A stretch of 64,000 nucleotides of DNA from Zongyangia hominis (GCF_014385095.1 NZ_JACRTC010000002.1:1-64000); one strand, 5' to 3'. Numbered from the stretch's first letter, positions 39,744 through 50,483 are shown. Translations and numbers: made by a program. The notes: a model not told the origin generated them from the sequence alone.

Positions 39744-40472
39744 ATGGAAGGTCAGGCGCAAGTCATCTTAGAAGGTATCCAGAAGTCCTTTGGGGACAAA
39801 GAAGTGCTCAAGGGCGCGTCTTTTACCTTTGAAAAGGGCAACATCTACGGTCTACTCGGCCGCAACGGCTCGGGTAAGACCACCCTCTTCAACTGTCTGA
39901 GCGACGAACTCACCCCTGACGCCGGCAAAGCATGGCTTGTGCAAAACGGCGAGCGCAAGGAGTTGCTGCCCTCTGACATTGGTTATGTTTTTGCCACCCC
40001 CATTCTCCCCGATTTTCTCACCGGTTATGAGTTTCTCAAGTTTTACATGGACATTAACAAGGACAAAATCACCGACCCCAAGCCCATCGACTTCTACTTT
40101 GATCTGGTCAAGATTGAGAAGGAGGACCGGCACCGCCTCATCAAGGGCTATTCCCACGGCATGAAGAACAAAATCCAGCTGCTCTGTTATATGATCACCC
40201 GGCCCCCGATTATGCTTCTCGACGAGCCGCTGACCTCCTTTGACGTGGTGGTGGCGCTGGAAATGAAGCAACTGCTCAGAGAAATCAAGAAGGACCACAT
40301 CATCATCTTTTCCACCCATATCTTGCAGCTGGCCACCGACCTGTGCGACGAAATCGTGGTACTCACCGGCGGGCAGTTAGAACCAGTGGACAGCTCCATG
40401 CTCCACAGCAAGGAATTTGAGGAGAAGATCATCGAGATTTTGAAGGATGAGGACGGCCATGAACATCAATAA
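39744..40472 (+). CDS. ABC transporter ATP-binding protein
   Basis: 242-aa ATPase of the exporter type. Walker A GRNGSGKTT (39-46), signature YSHGMKNKIQLL, Walker B IMLLDEPLTSFDVV, and the H-loop IIFSTHILQLA are present; the Q-loop region reads FATPILPDFLTGYEFL. It overlaps the permease gene by 14 bases, so both form one two-gene transporter. The substrate is not evident; this pair type (small ATPase plus large hydrophobic permease) is typical of uncharacterised ABC-2-like exporters. AAAGGAG precedes the ATG. Confidence 0.9.
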   Translation: MEGQAQVILEGIQKSFGDKEVLKGASFTFEKGNIYGLLGRNGSGKTTLFNCLSDELTPDAGKAWLVQNGERKELLPSDIGYVFATPILPDFLTGYEFLKFYMDINKDKITDPKPIDFYFDLVKIEKEDRHRLIKGYSHGMKNKIQLLCYMITRPPIMLLDEPLTSFDVVVALEMKQLLREIKKDHIIIFSTHILQLATDLCDEIVVLTGGQLEPVDSSMLHSKEFEEKIIEILKDEDGHEHQ

Positions 40473-42090
40473 TATGAAAAACACCCTCCTCGGCGTCTTT
40501 CACATCAGCACGGCGTCGATGGCGAACCGATTGATCTACTTTGTCAAGCGTATCCCCCTCATCGGCAAGGCGGTCCCCGACGGCATCTACGCCCAGATGG
40601 AGCTCAAGCAGGGCCTGGCCGTGGTGGCGGCTCTCTTCTACGCCCTTTACCGCCTCTTCTGCAAGGCGCTGTATGTGGGACTCATGGTGCTCCTCCCCCT
40701 CTTGCTGGCGATGGAGGACGGCTTTACCCGCGCCCAGCAGGGGGACTTGTTCCTCCACATATTTTTCTTCCTCAGTTGTCTGGCGGGCGCCGTCCAGGCC
40801 CCCAAGGCGCTGGAAGCAAAGCCCAACAAATTCATCTGTATCCGTTTAGTGGGGATGGACCCGGAGGAATACACCCGCTCTATGGTCCTCTTCTACCACG
40901 GCAGCGAGTTTCTCTACTTCCTGCCCAGCCTCCTCATCGGCGGCATCATTGCCGGCTGCAACGCCTGGCAGCTCATCGGCCTCATTCTGGCATTCCCCTG
41001 CTACCGTCTGATGGGAGAGGCCTTGCAGCTTATCGTCTACCGGCGCACCAAACGGGTGCTGAGCACAAGCTATGTCCTCATCAGCATTTTGCTGGTGGCG
41101 GGCGCCATCCTGGCCTATGCGCCTCTGGCGGCGGGATCCGCTTATGCCGTGGGGAGATGGGCGTTCTTCTTCCCCGCGGTCCTCGCGGCGCTTATTCTCG
41201 GCGCTTTGTCCCTGCGGTATATCCTTCGCTATCCCGGCTACCGGGCGGCGGCACAGGACGTGCTGGTCCATGACAAAATCTCCGCCGACCCCCAGAAAAC
41301 GGCGGCGCAAAACCGCTTCCGTGACGTCAAGCTCCGGGACTCCGATTTTACCGGCGAGGAACTCATCGCGGGCAAGCACGGCAACCAGAAGGGCTACCGG
41401 TACCTCAACACCATCTTTTTTGAGCGCCACCGGCGGATGCTGGTGCTCCCCCTCTACCGGCGGCTGCTGATTGTGGCGGTTCTTTTCGTGGGATGCGGGG
41501 CGGCGCTTCTGTTCTTTCCCGAGTTTCGCCCCACCTTCTCCCAGGTTCTCTCCCGGCTCCTCCCCGCCTTTTGCTTTGTTATGTACTTTGCCTCCATCGG
41601 CGAGCGAATCTGCCGGGCCATGTTTTATAACTGCGACATCAGTTTGCTTCGGTACAGCTATTACCGGGAGCGTGGCGCCATCCTGCGCAACTTCCAGATC
41701 CGTTTGGCCCGCATCGCGGGACTCAACCTGATTTTGGCCGCCGCCATCTGCCTGGCGGTGGGAGGGCTTATCTTCCTCAGCGGCGTCACCTGGTCCCCCA
41801 AAGACATGATCTTTTTCATGCTCTGTATCCTGTTTCTATCCCTCTTCTTCTCGGTGCACCATCTGTTTTTGTACTACGTCTGCCAGCCCTACACCACTGA
41901 GCTCGACATGAAAAATCCGCTGTTTAACATCATCAATGTGGTGGTGTACATGGTGTGCTACATGTGCCTACAGATCCACACCGTGCCCTCCAATTTCGCT
42001 TTTATCGTGCTGGGCGCCACCCTCTCCTATATGGTAGTAGCCCTGGCGCTCGTCTACAAATTCGCGCCCAAAACCTTCCGCATTAAATAG
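40459..42090 (+). CDS. ABC transporter permease, large uncharacterised type
   Basis: 543 aa with about ten to twelve predicted membrane helices in groups separated by a soluble loop (about residues 270-330, containing KISADPQKTAAQNRFRDVKLRD). The start at 40459 has GAGGA 5 bases upstream and overlaps the ATPase gene; the ATG at 40447 is an alternative. No close family name can be given. The gene is translationally coupled to its ATPase and followed by a strong terminator. Confidence 0.82.
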   Translation: MNINNMKNTLLGVFHISTASMANRLIYFVKRIPLIGKAVPDGIYAQMELKQGLAVVAALFYALYRLFCKALYVGLMVLLPLLLAMEDGFTRAQQGDLFLHIFFFLSCLAGAVQAPKALEAKPNKFICIRLVGMDPEEYTRSMVLFYHGSEFLYFLPSLLIGGIIAGCNAWQLIGLILAFPCYRLMGEALQLIVYRRTKRVLSTSYVLISILLVAGAILAYAPLAAGSAYAVGRWAFFFPAVLAALILGALSLRYILRYPGYRAAAQDVLVHDKISADPQKTAAQNRFRDVKLRDSDFTGEELIAGKHGNQKGYRYLNTIFFERHRRMLVLPLYRRLLIVAVLFVGCGAALLFFPEFRPTFSQVLSRLLPAFCFVMYFASIGERICRAMFYNCDISLLRYSYYRERGAILRNFQIRLARIAGLNLILAAAICLAVGGLIFLSGVTWSPKDMIFFMLCILFLSLFFSVHHLFLYYVCQPYTTELDMKNPLFNIINVVVYMVCYMCLQIHTVPSNFAFIVLGATLSYMVVALALVYKFAPKTFRIK

Positions 42091-42100
42091 CTTTTAAGCG

Positions 42101-42129
42101 AAAAGCCCCGTGCTGTTGGCACGGGGCTT
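42101..42129 (+). terminator. Terminator of ABC transporter operon
   Basis: AAAAGCCCCGTGC stem with complement and a T7 run. Confidence 0.95.
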
Positions 42130-42147
42130 TTTTTGTCAATTTTTCTC

Positions 42148-42176
42148 TTTACAATTTGAAAAAGATATTGTATAAT
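42148..42176 (+). promoter_or_regulatory. Promoter of tRNA-Ala
   Basis: TTTACA (42148-42153), 17-base spacer, perfect TATAAT (42171-42176), 20 bases before the tRNA. Confidence 0.85.
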
Positions 42177-42196
42177 ATTAAAGCACTCAAAAATAT

Positions 42197-42272
42197 GGGG
42201 GCGTAGCTCAGCTGGGAGAGCGTACGGTTCGCATCCGTAAGGTCGAGAGTTCGATCCTCTTCGTCTCCACCA
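42197..42272 (+). tRNA. tRNA-Ala, anticodon CGC
   Basis: Cloverleaf read by hand: acceptor 42197-42203 pairing with 42262-42268, D arm GCTC/GAGC, anticodon stem TACGG/CCGTA around loop TTCGCAT with anticodon CGC (42230-42232), T arm GAGAG/CTCTT around TTCGATC, and encoded CCA (42270-42272). The G3-U70 pair, the alanine identity element, is present and agrees with the anticodon. Confidence 0.95.
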
Positions 42273-42280
42273 AACAGTGC

Positions 42281-42310
42281 AAATCCGAACTCAGAGATGG
42301 GTTCGGATTT
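42281..42310 (+). terminator. Terminator of tRNA-Ala
   Basis: AAATCCGAAC/GTTCGGATTT stem followed by T; 8 bases after the tRNA. Confidence 0.75.
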
Positions 42311-42328
42311 TGCGTATTCAGCTCCATA

Positions 42329-42365
42329 AAAAAGCCTGAAACGATGACTGTCGTTTCAGGCTTTT
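42329..42365 (-). terminator. Terminator of kdpDE
   Basis: AAAAAGCCTGAAACGA stem with complement, directly after the kdpE stop on the minus strand. Confidence 0.85.
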
Positions 42366-42369
42366 TCTT

Positions 42370-43065
42370 TTACACTTTGAGCATCCGGTACCCCACTCCG
42401 ATGTGGGTCTGGATATACTGGGGGTTGGAGGGGTCCGGCTCAATCTTCTTGCGCAACGTGGCCATAAAGACCCGCAGGGACGCCACGTCGTTGTCCCAGG
42501 CCGTGCCCCATATTTCCTTGGTAATATAAGTGTGGGTCAATACCTTCCCAGCGTTCTTGGCGAGCAGGCACAGCAGCTTATATTCAATCGGCGTCAGATG
42601 CAGTTCTTTCCCATCCAAGTAGACGCATCCGGCTGCGTAGTCAATCTTCATCGCCCCGTTTTGGAAGACCGCGGCCGCCATCTGGACCGCGCCCCCGTCG
42701 TTGAGGCGGCGGAAGGTGACCCGCAGCCGGGCCAGCAGTTCTTCCACCGAGAAGGGTTTTGTCAGATAGTCGTCCGCGCCGGCGTCCAGGGCGTCGATTT
42801 TATCGGTGTCCTCGCTGCGGGCGCTGATGACGATGATGGGGGTCTTGGCCCAAGAGCGGATTTTTCGGATGATCTCGATGCCATCCATATCGGGCAGCCC
42901 TAAGTCCAAGAGGATGACCTCCGGGTTGTGGGAGACCGCCTCCAAAATGGCGGCCTCCCCCGTGGGTGCGGTGTGAAAACGGTATTGATGGGTTTCTAAG
43001 GTGGTCGCGATCAAGTTGCGCACGGCGGCATCGTCCTCGACTACCAAAATCAGTGGTTTATTCAT
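42370..43065 (-). CDS. kdpE: KdpE, potassium-responsive response regulator
   Basis: OmpR-type regulator of 231 aa. The receiver phosphorylation site is D in VILLDLGLPDMDGIE, with the acidic pocket VVEDD and the K in LTKPFSVEEL. The C-terminal winged helix has HLTPIEYKLLCLLAKNAGKVLTHTYITKEIWG and VFMATLRKKIEPDPSNPQYIQTHIGVGYRM, typical of KdpE. The ATG at 43065 overlaps the end of kdpD by 8 bases, with GGAGGAGG upstream. It should activate kdpFABC when K+ is low. Confidence 0.95.
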   Translation of the reverse strand: MNKPLILVVEDDAAVRNLIATTLETHQYRFHTAPTGEAAILEAVSHNPEVILLDLGLPDMDGIEIIRKIRSWAKTPIIVISARSEDTDKIDALDAGADDYLTKPFSVEELLARLRVTFRRLNDGGAVQMAAAVFQNGAMKIDYAAGCVYLDGKELHLTPIEYKLLCLLAKNAGKVLTHTYITKEIWGTAWDNDVASLRVFMATLRKKIEPDPSNPQYIQTHIGVGYRMLKV

Positions 43066-45748
43066 GTAAATGGACCTCCTCCACAGGTAAGGTAACGGTA
43101 AAAACGGCGCCGTGGGGCGCACGATCGGAAACGGCAATGGATCCCCCGTGGGCGGTGACGATGGACTTACACAGGGCAAGGCCCAGTCCCAGACTCCTCC
43201 GGCTGTCGGCGATCTTGGTTTGTGCGGTGTAGAACATCTCAAAGATGTGGGTCTTGGCGTCGTCGGGGATACCCTCCCCGTCGTCGGAGACGGTCACCAC
43301 CGCTTGGGAGCCTACCTGTTTCGTCTCAATGACGATTTCGGAGCCCGGAGGCGTATATTTGATGGCGTTGTCCACCAGGTTGATGATGACCTGAGTGATG
43401 AGCCGGGCGTCCACCTTGACCAGAATAAAGGTATCCCCACTCCTCATCTGGATGCGGTGCTCGTTGCGTCGCCGGTCGGTATGATGCAGCGCCTCCGCGA
43501 TCACCTCGTCCAGTAGCTCGGTGGTCAGACGCAGCTTCATGGTGCCGTCCTTGATGCGGGTGACAGAGAGCAGGTTCTCCACCAAGTTAATCAGCCACAA
43601 GGAGTCGTCGTAGATATCGGTATAGAGCTGGCGTCGTTTCTCCTTGGGAATATCGTCCCCGCTGGAGAGAAGGATGCCCGCGTTGCCGGAAATGGAGGTC
43701 AAGGGCGTGCGGAGATCATGGGAGATGGAACGCAGCAGATTGGCCCGCAGCTGCTCGTTTTTGGCAAGGAGCGCCGCTGCCTCCCGCTCCCGGGACACCC
43801 GCTCGTTTTGCAGCGCCAAGGCGCACTCCCCTAGGATGGAGAGCATGATGCTGTTTTCAAACGCGTCGAGAGGGGCGTCGGGAATGGCGATGCCGACGAC
43901 GCCATAAACCTCCCGGGCCACCCGCACCGAGAGATACAGGCACTTGGCGTTGCCCAGGGTGTTGGTGGTGGCACCGGCGTGCCGGTTGTTTTGATAGACC
44001 CAAGCGGCCACCGCCCGCTCATTTTCGGTGGCGTACCCTTCCATACTCTGCTCGCTGTGTACGGGAAAGAGCAGGGGCGGCAGCAGGGCGCCCTGCTGTA
44101 CCTTATAAAATAGGAGGTCCCGATTGAGTAACTTCGTCAGCTGACGGCAGGTGACGGAGATGATGCCCGCAGGGTCCTTCTCACTGCTCAGGGCCTGAGT
44201 GGAATCAAACAGGATTTTGGTCCGGTAGGCCGTCCGAGCGGCCTGCCGGGCCTGCTGCTGAATCCGCACGGCTAAGGAGCTTGTGAGAAACGCCGCCAAC
44301 AGCATGATGGGAAAGGTGGCAAGATATTGGGGGTCGTAGGCGTTGAGGGTAAAGCGGGGCTCAGTGAAGAGGAAATTAAAGAGCATGACGCTGATGACGG
44401 AGCTTACCAGACTCATGACCCGCTGGGAAGTGAGGATCGCCGTCACCAGCACGCCCAGAATATAGACGGTGATGATATTCGCTTCGCTGAGGCCCAACAG
44501 AAAAAAGAGATACCCGATGCCCGTAGCGGCCACCAGCACCGCAGCACTTTTAAGAAGATCCATTCCGCTCAGTCCCGCTTTTCGAGAGGAAGGACGCCGG
44601 GCCCGGTAGGACGGCGCATCCTGGTCGGGGATGATGTAGATGTCCAGGTTGGGGGAAAGCTGGGTGATGCGCTCGGTCAAGGAGGGGCGGCCCGGCACCA
44701 GGCTGCGCCGGGTGCTGCTGCGACCCAGGACAATTTTGGAGACACCGGAAAGCCGCGCGAACTCCGAAATTTGAAAAGCGATGTCCTCCCCATACACCGT
44801 TTCGATGGCCGCCCCCAATTGCTGGGCGAGGTGGATATTCTGCCGCAGCCGCTCCTTGTTTTCCTCAGTGATGGAGGCAAAGTCCGGCGTCTCCACAAAC
44901 AGGGCGGTGAAGCTGCCATTGAAGGCGCCGGCCATCCGGGCGGCGGTCCGGATGATCTTGGCGTTTGACGGGGAGGAGGACAGACAGACCAGGATGTGCT
45001 CCTCGGTAAAGAAGGAGCTCATCCGTCCTCCGCCCAAATGGGACATCCGATTGACCCGGTCGGCGCACCGGCGCAGGGCAATTTCCCGTAGAGCCACCAG
45101 GTTTTGCAGGGTAAAAAAGTTGCCCAGCGCTCTCTTCGCCTGGGTCTTCCCATAGACCTTCCCCTCGCTCAGACGCTCGATGAGATCCCTAGGCTCGATG
45201 TCCACCAGCTCCACCTGGCCGGCCTTGTCGAAGACCGAGTCGGGGACGCGCTCCATCACCGTAATGCCGGTGATGGAGGCCACCAGATCGTTGAGGCTTT
45301 CGATGTGCTGGACGTTGAGAGTGGTATAGACGTCGATTCCCTGGTCGAGAAGCTCGTGGATGTCCTGGTACCGCTTGCGGTGGCGGCAGGCGTCGGCATT
45401 GGTGTGGGCCAGTTCATCCACCAAGATGAGCTGGGGGCGGCGCCCGATGGCGGCGTCCAGATCAAATTCGCGCAGGGTGACGCCGTTTTGCTTCACTTCC
45501 CGGGTGGGCAGCTCCTCCAGGCCGTTGAGGAGGGCCGCCGTCTGGGGACGGGCGTGGGGCTCCACGTACCCGGCCACCACATCGATGCCCCGGCGTTTGG
45601 CGGCGTGGGCCGCCTGGAGCATGGCGTAGGTCTTCCCCACCCCCGCCGCATAGCCGAAAAAGATCTTGAGGGATCCCCGGCCCGCCGTACTTTCCTCCTG
45701 TCTCAGCTGCCGCAGAAATTCTTCCGGCTCCATTCTGGGTGCTTCCAC
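43058..45748 (-). CDS. kdpD: KdpD, potassium sensor histidine kinase
   Basis: About 896 aa. Order of domains: KdpD N-domain with Walker A (GYAAGVGKTYAML), a USP-like domain (HILVCLSSSPSNAKIIRTAARMA...), four membrane helices (DUF4118), a GAF-like region, HisKA with the phospho-acceptor in RSISHDLRTPLTSISGNAG, and HATPase_c (NLVDNAIKYTPPG, VSDDGEGIPDD, RRSLGLGLALCKSI). I start at GTG 45748 (GGAGG 8 bases upstream); the ATG at 45754 is too close to the Shine-Dalgarno but possible. A hairpin separates it from kdpC, so kdpDE may be partly independent of kdpFABC. Confidence 0.93.
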   Translation of the reverse strand: MEAPRMEPEEFLRQLRQEESTAGRGSLKIFFGYAAGVGKTYAMLQAAHAAKRRGIDVVAGYVEPHARPQTAALLNGLEELPTREVKQNGVTLREFDLDAAIGRRPQLILVDELAHTNADACRHRKRYQDIHELLDQGIDVYTTLNVQHIESLNDLVASITGITVMERVPDSVFDKAGQVELVDIEPRDLIERLSEGKVYGKTQAKRALGNFFTLQNLVALREIALRRCADRVNRMSHLGGGRMSSFFTEEHILVCLSSSPSNAKIIRTAARMAGAFNGSFTALFVETPDFASITEENKERLRQNIHLAQQLGAAIETVYGEDIAFQISEFARLSGVSKIVLGRSSTRRSLVPGRPSLTERITQLSPNLDIYIIPDQDAPSYRARRPSSRKAGLSGMDLLKSAAVLVAATGIGYLFFLLGLSEANIITVYILGVLVTAILTSQRVMSLVSSVISVMLFNFLFTEPRFTLNAYDPQYLATFPIMLLAAFLTSSLAVRIQQQARQAARTAYRTKILFDSTQALSSEKDPAGIISVTCRQLTKLLNRDLLFYKVQQGALLPPLLFPVHSEQSMEGYATENERAVAAWVYQNNRHAGATTNTLGNAKCLYLSVRVAREVYGVVGIAIPDAPLDAFENSIMLSILGECALALQNERVSREREAAALLAKNEQLRANLLRSISHDLRTPLTSISGNAGILLSSGDDIPKEKRRQLYTDIYDDSLWLINLVENLLSVTRIKDGTMKLRLTTELLDEVIAEALHHTDRRRNEHRIQMRSGDTFILVKVDARLITQVIINLVDNAIKYTPPGSEIVIETKQVGSQAVVTVSDDGEGIPDDAKTHIFEMFYTAQTKIADSRRSLGLGLALCKSIVTAHGGSIAVSDRAPHGAVFTVTLPVEEVHLHE

Positions 45749-45833
45749 GCCCATCACCTCCAATATGAAAAAGTATAGCAGTTTCTGATTTAACGCTCCA
45801 TTAGAAAGGGGCATGCCGGCGTTAAGATTGCAT

Positions 45834-45867
45834 AAAGAGGGAAGCGTGAAAACACGCTTCCCTCTTT
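45834..45867. terminator. Hairpin between kdpC and kdpD
   Basis: Perfect 15-bp stem (45834-45848 with 45853-45867). Its T-run is strong in the plus direction and only moderate after kdpC, so on the kdp transcript it probably attenuates rather than fully stops read-through into kdpDE. Confidence 0.6.
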
Positions 45868-45870
45868 TTT

Positions 45871-46479
45871 CTATGCCGTTAGGATGCCGTCGAGCATCAG
45901 ATTTACCTTGAGGACGTGGACCGTCTCCTCCCCAAACAGTCCCAGGAACCGGCCTTCGGTGCACTTCTCTATGATCTGCCGGACCTCGTCTTGTGTCCTG
46001 CCGCTGGCTTTCGCGATGCGGGGGACTTGATATTCGGCCGCCGCCGGTGAAATGTGTGGATCGAGGCCGCTGCCCGAGCCGGTGATCAGATCCACCGGCA
46101 CGGCGGAAGTGTCCCGATCGGGATTGGCCGCCCGCAGCTTCTCCACCCGCTCGGCCACCAGCGCCTCATACTCCTCGCTGGCCGGACTCAAATTGGACGG
46201 GGCGGCGTAGAGGAGCCTCTTCCCATCTTCATCCACATAGGTGGAGACGTCCAGCTTCATGATGCGCCCCCACAGGTGGGCGTCGTCGGTGTATTGCTGA
46301 CCCAGGAGTTCGCAGCCGTACTGCTTGCCATCCACCTCGATGATGCTGCCGTTTGCCTGGTGGGGGAAAAGCAGCCGGGAAAGCCCCGTGACGACGGCGG
46401 TATAGACAACGCCGCAAAGCAGGGTAAAGATCAGAAAGATGAGGGCCGCCTTGGGCAGCGCCTTTTTGAGAATTTGCAT
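45871..46479 (-). CDS. kdpC: KdpC, potassium-transporting ATPase subunit C
   Basis: 202 aa, one N-terminal membrane helix (ALIFLIFTLLCGVVYTAVVTGL), then the soluble periplasmic/extracellular domain with SIIEVDGKQYGCELLGQQY, LITGSGSGLDPHISPAAAEYQVPRIA and LDPH-type KdpC signatures. It is required for assembly of KdpFABC. 13-base gap after kdpB. Confidence 0.95.
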   Translation of the reverse strand: MQILKKALPKAALIFLIFTLLCGVVYTAVVTGLSRLLFPHQANGSIIEVDGKQYGCELLGQQYTDDAHLWGRIMKLDVSTYVDEDGKRLLYAAPSNLSPASEEYEALVAERVEKLRAANPDRDTSAVPVDLITGSGSGLDPHISPAAAEYQVPRIAKASGRTQDEVRQIIEKCTEGRFLGLFGEETVHVLKVNLMLDGILTA

Positions 46480-46492
46480 GAGAAAGCCTCCT

Positions 46493-48568
46493 TTATGCCA
46501 ATCCGAAGAAAACTAAGAGCAGATCGATGAGCTTGATACAGACAAACGGCGCGATGAGACCGTCCAGGCCGTAAATAAGCAGGTTGCGGGAGAGGAGCCT
46601 ACCCGAGGATACCTCCCGGTATTTGACCCCCTTGAGCGCCAGCGGGATGAGGGCCACGATGATGAGGGCGTTATAGATGATGGCCGAGAGCACCGCGCTC
46701 TGCGGGGAGTGGAGCCCCATGATGTTGAGGGCCGAAAGCCCCGGATAAAGGCCCACGAACAGCGCCGGGATGATGGCGAAATATTTGGCCACGTCGTTGG
46801 CGATGGAGAAGGTGGTCAGGCTGCCTCTCGTCATAAGGAGCTGTTTGCCGATGCGCACGATGTCGATGAGCTTGGTGGGCGAGGAATCTAGGTCCACCAT
46901 GTTCCCCGCTTCTTTGGCCGCCTGGGTCCCGGTGTTCATGGCCACCGCCACGTCGGCCTGGGCCAGCGCCGGGGCGTCGTTGGTCCCGTCCCCGGTCATG
47001 GCCACCATGTGTCCCTTCGCCTGGAGCTCCCGGATTCGCTGGAGCTTTCCTTCCGGCGTCGCCTCCGCCAAGAAGTCGTCCACCCCCGCCTCCGCTGCGA
47101 TGGCCGCCGCGGTCATGGGGTTGTCTCCGGTGATCATAATGGTCTTGATCCCCATCTTTCTCAGGTCCGCGAACTTCTCCTTGACCCCCTGCTTGACGAT
47201 GTCCTTGAGGTGGATGACGCCGAGGACCCGGCGGTCCTTGGCCACCACCAGCGGTGTGCCGCCTTGGGAGGCGATGGATCTGACGATGGTGTCGCACTGC
47301 TGGGGGCAGCTGCCGCCCGACGCCCGCACATAGTCGAAGACCGCCTCCGCGGCGCCCTTTCGGATTTCGCTGCCGGCATAGTCCACGCCGCTCATCCTGG
47401 TCTTGGCGCTAAAGGGGAGAAACCGGACCTGACTGCCGGACAGCTGCCGCTCCCGCAAGCCGAACTTTTCCTTGGCTAAGATCACCACGCTGCGCCCCTC
47501 CGGCGTCTCGTCGGCCAGGGAGGAAAGTTGGGCCGCGTCGGCCAGCTCCCGCTCGCTCACCCCGTCCACCGGCAGAAAGGCGCAGGCCTGCCGGTTGCCC
47601 AGGGTGATGGTCCCGGTTTTATCCAGCATCAGAATGTCCACGTCCCCGGCGGCCTCGATGGCCCGGCCGCTCATGGCCAGCACATTGGCCTCATTGAGAC
47701 GGCTCATGCCCGCGATGCCGATGGCGGATAATAGCGCGCCGATGGTGGTGGGCGCCAGGCATACCAGCAGTGCCACCAGGGTAGTCACCGAGGTGGGATT
47801 TGTGATACCCGCCTGTTTGGCCGAAAAGACGGAAAAGGTATAAAGGGACACCGTCACCAGGATAAAGATGATAGACAGCGCCACCAAAAAGATTTGCAGG
47901 GCGATTTCGTTGGGCGTCTTTTTGCGGGCCGCCCCTTCCACCATGGCAATCATCTTGTCTAAAAAGCTCTCCCCCGCCTCGCTGGTCACCCGCACCACAA
48001 TCCAGTCGGAGAGGACGGTGGTGCCGCCGGTGACAGCGCTGCGGTCGCCTCCCGCCTCCCGGATGACCGGGGCGGACTCGCCGGTGATGGTGCTCTCGTC
48101 CACCGAGGCCGCACCGTCGATGACATCGCCGTCACCGGGAATCTGTTCCCCAGCCCGCACAACCACCAGGTCGCCTTTTTTGAGCAGTGCCGAGGCAACG
48201 GCGGTAAAGTGTTCCTTCTCCTGTGGAGAGGGGATTTTATGGGCGTCCACGTCTTTGCGGGAAGCCCGCAGCGCGGCGGCCTGGGCCTTGCCCCGGCCCT
48301 CTGAGATGGCCTCGGCGAAGTTTGCGAACAGGCTTGTCAGCCACAGCACCGCGGCGATGGCCAAAATATAGCCGCTGGAAGCGTCCGCGTCCCGGACGCC
48401 GAAGAGGGATACCGCCCAGAGCAGGGTGGTGAGGATGGCCGAAACGAAGACCAAGAACATGACGGGATTTTGAATCTGGGCTCTGGGGCTCAGTTTGAGA
48501 AAGGAATCTTTGACGGCTCTGCCGAGCATCTGCCGCCCGGCGAAAGCCCTCTTTGTTTTTGCTGCCAT
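46493..48568 (-). CDS. kdpB: KdpB, potassium-transporting P-type ATPase catalytic subunit
   Basis: 691 aa. The phosphorylated aspartate is in [12 protein letters not shown]; the actuator TGES motif is in [11 protein letters not shown]; the hinge is [22 protein letters not shown]. Membrane helices flank these. Start at the ATG 48568 with AGGAGG 7 bases upstream (a GTG just before is also possible). Hydrolyses ATP to drive K+ through KdpA. Confidence 0.96.
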   Translation of the reverse strand: MAAKTKRAFAGRQMLGRAVKDSFLKLSPRAQIQNPVMFLVFVSAILTTLLWAVSLFGVRDADASSGYILAIAAVLWLTSLFANFAEAISEGRGKAQAAALRASRKDVDAHKIPSPQEKEHFTAVASALLKKGDLVVVRAGEQIPGDGDVIDGAASVDESTITGESAPVIREAGGDRSAVTGGTTVLSDWIVVRVTSEAGESFLDKMIAMVEGAARKKTPNEIALQIFLVALSIIFILVTVSLYTFSVFSAKQAGITNPTSVTTLVALLVCLAPTTIGALLSAIGIAGMSRLNEANVLAMSGRAIEAAGDVDILMLDKTGTITLGNRQACAFLPVDGVSERELADAAQLSSLADETPEGRSVVILAKEKFGLRERQLSGSQVRFLPFSAKTRMSGVDYAGSEIRKGAAEAVFDYVRASGGSCPQQCDTIVRSIASQGGTPLVVAKDRRVLGVIHLKDIVKQGVKEKFADLRKMGIKTIMITGDNPMTAAAIAAEAGVDDFLAEATPEGKLQRIRELQAKGHMVAMTGDGTNDAPALAQADVAVAMNTGTQAAKEAGNMVDLDSSPTKLIDIVRIGKQLLMTRGSLTTFSIANDVAKYFAIIPALFVGLYPGLSALNIMGLHSPQSAVLSAIIYNALIIVALIPLALKGVKYREVSSGRLLSRNLLIYGLDGLIAPFVCIKLIDLLLVFFGLA

Positions 48569-48579
48569 CACAGTGCCTC

Positions 48580-50394
48580 CTAACCGATACTGCTCAAAAA
48601 TTCTGCTATCGGGCCCAGCGCCAGCGAGGGGAAGAAGCTCAAAGCGCCGACCAGCAGGACGATAAAAATAAGTAAGAACACGAACATGGGGTTTTGGGTG
48701 GACAGCGTTCCCGCGGAAACGGCCACCAGCTTCTTGCGCGCTAAGCTCCCGGCGATAGCCAGGGTGCCGACGATGGGCAAAAAGCGCACGAAGAGCATGA
48801 CAAGGCCCAGAGACAGATTGAGGAAGACGGTATTCCCGTTAAAACCCGCAAAGGCCGAGCCGTTGTTGCCGCCGGCGGAAGAAAAAGCGTAGAGGATTTC
48901 CGAAAAGCCGTGGGCGCCCGCATTGTTGAGGCTCGCTTCAATGCCGGGGAAGACCGCCGCGATGCCGCTGCCCACGAGAATCGCGATGGGCGTGGCCAGG
49001 CAGACCAGCGTCGCCCACTTCATCTCATAGGGCTCAATCTTCTTGCCCAAGAATTCCGGCGTCCGCCCCACCATCAGTCCCGCGATGAACACCGTCAGGA
49101 TGGCGAAGGCCAGCATGCCGTAAAGCCCGCAGCCCGTGCCGCCGAAGATCACTTCTCCCAACTGCATCAGGAGCATGGGCACCATGCCACCCAAGGGGGT
49201 GAAGCTGTCGTGCATGGAATTGACAGAACCGTTGGAGGCCGCCGTGGTATAGACCGCCCAGGTGGAGGAGGCGGCGATGCCAAACCGGGTCTCCTTGCCC
49301 TCCATGTTTCCACCGGCCTGATCGACGGCGGAGACGTCGACTGCCCCGTCCTGTATGAGCTGGGGCGTTGCGATCTGCTCCCGGACCGCCACGCAACCCA
49401 GCGCTACGACGAGGCACAGGAACATCGCCATAAAGAGGGCCACGCCCTGCCGCTTATTTTTCACACACCTACCGAAAGTAAAGCACAGGGCGGCGGGGAT
49501 GAGAAGCAGCGAGATCATTTCGATGAGATTGGTGAAGGCGTTGGGGTTTTCAAGCGGGTGGGCGGAGTTGACGCCCATATATCCGCCGCCGTTAGTCCCG
49601 CTTTGTTTGATGGCGACCTGGCTGGCCGCCGGTCCCATGGGGACAAACTGCTCGGTGACGATGTCGGCGTCCTCCACCGCTTTGCCGAACACGGTGACGG
49701 TGTTCGTCTCCACGTCGATGACAGCGTTTTCGATAATTTCACCCTCCGCGTTGACGGCCACCGGTTCAAGCAGCGGCACGGTCTGCCCGCCCTTCAGGTT
49801 TTGGATGACGCCGCCCCCCGCCAGGGCCAAAGCGATCACTAAGTTAAGCGGTATCAAGATGTGGATGACAATGCGGGTTATGTCCACCCAAAAACTGCCT
49901 AGGCCGTCGGTCTTCACTTTCACAAATCCTCGGATGAGGGCAAACAGGACGGCGATGCCGGTGGCGGCGGATACGAAGTTCTGCACCGTCAGCCCCAGCG
50001 CCTGGGTCAGATAGCTCAGGGTGCTTTCCCCCGAATAGGCTTGCCAGTTGGTGTTGGTGATAAAGCTGATGGCGGTATTGAGAGACAAATCCCATTTGAC
50101 GCCGGGCAGCCCCTGGGGATTCCCGGGCAGGACGCCCTGCAATAATTGAAGCAAAAACAGAAAAACGAGCCCGATGCCGGAAAAAATCAACACGCTCACC
50201 GCATACTTTTTCCAGTTCATCTGTTCGCCGCTGTCAATATGCATCACCTTGTAAACGGCGTTTTCACAAGGCGTCAGGATTCTGGACAGGAAGGTCTTTT
50301 CCCCCGCCATCACCTTTTTGATGTAGCCCCCCAGCGGGATGGCCAAAAGGATGAGAATGCCCAGATAAAGGATGTACTGGATGACCGCGTTCAT
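48580..50394 (-). CDS. kdpA: KdpA, potassium-binding channel-like subunit
   Basis: 604 aa, about ten membrane helices with four pore-loop segments homologous to K+ channels: [54 protein letters not shown] and [17 protein letters not shown]. All four carry the selectivity glycine. The ATG overlaps the kdpF stop by 4 bases (ATGA). It is the K+-selective pore of the pump. Confidence 0.96.
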   Translation of the reverse strand: MNAVIQYILYLGILILLAIPLGGYIKKVMAGEKTFLSRILTPCENAVYKVMHIDSGEQMNWKKYAVSVLIFSGIGLVFLFLLQLLQGVLPGNPQGLPGVKWDLSLNTAISFITNTNWQAYSGESTLSYLTQALGLTVQNFVSAATGIAVLFALIRGFVKVKTDGLGSFWVDITRIVIHILIPLNLVIALALAGGGVIQNLKGGQTVPLLEPVAVNAEGEIIENAVIDVETNTVTVFGKAVEDADIVTEQFVPMGPAASQVAIKQSGTNGGGYMGVNSAHPLENPNAFTNLIEMISLLLIPAALCFTFGRCVKNKRQGVALFMAMFLCLVVALGCVAVREQIATPQLIQDGAVDVSAVDQAGGNMEGKETRFGIAASSTWAVYTTAASNGSVNSMHDSFTPLGGMVPMLLMQLGEVIFGGTGCGLYGMLAFAILTVFIAGLMVGRTPEFLGKKIEPYEMKWATLVCLATPIAILVGSGIAAVFPGIEASLNNAGAHGFSEILYAFSSAGGNNGSAFAGFNGNTVFLNLSLGLVMLFVRFLPIVGTLAIAGSLARKKLVAVSAGTLSTQNPMFVFLLIFIVLLVGALSFFPSLALGPIAEFLSSIG

Positions 50395-50483
50395 TTTTGC
50401 GCATCCCCCTTCATGAGAATGTAGACATAATAAACAAGCAGCGCCGCTGCTACTGAGCCGATAAAGCCAAGCAGAATATTCAT
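50391..50483 (-). CDS. kdpF: KdpF, small stabilising subunit
   Basis: 30-aa single-helix peptide ([30 protein letters not shown] without other domains), as expected for KdpF. AGGAGG lies 7 bases before the ATG, and the stop overlaps kdpA. First gene of kdpFABC. It is short enough to be missed by automatic gene finding. Confidence 0.92.
   Translation of the reverse strand: MNILLGFIGSVAAALLVYYVYILMKGDAQK

Noticed and set aside
42197..42272. tRNA-Ala as an integration site for a mobile element
   Set aside because: No integrase is adjacent and no partial repeat of the tRNA 3' end was seen nearby.
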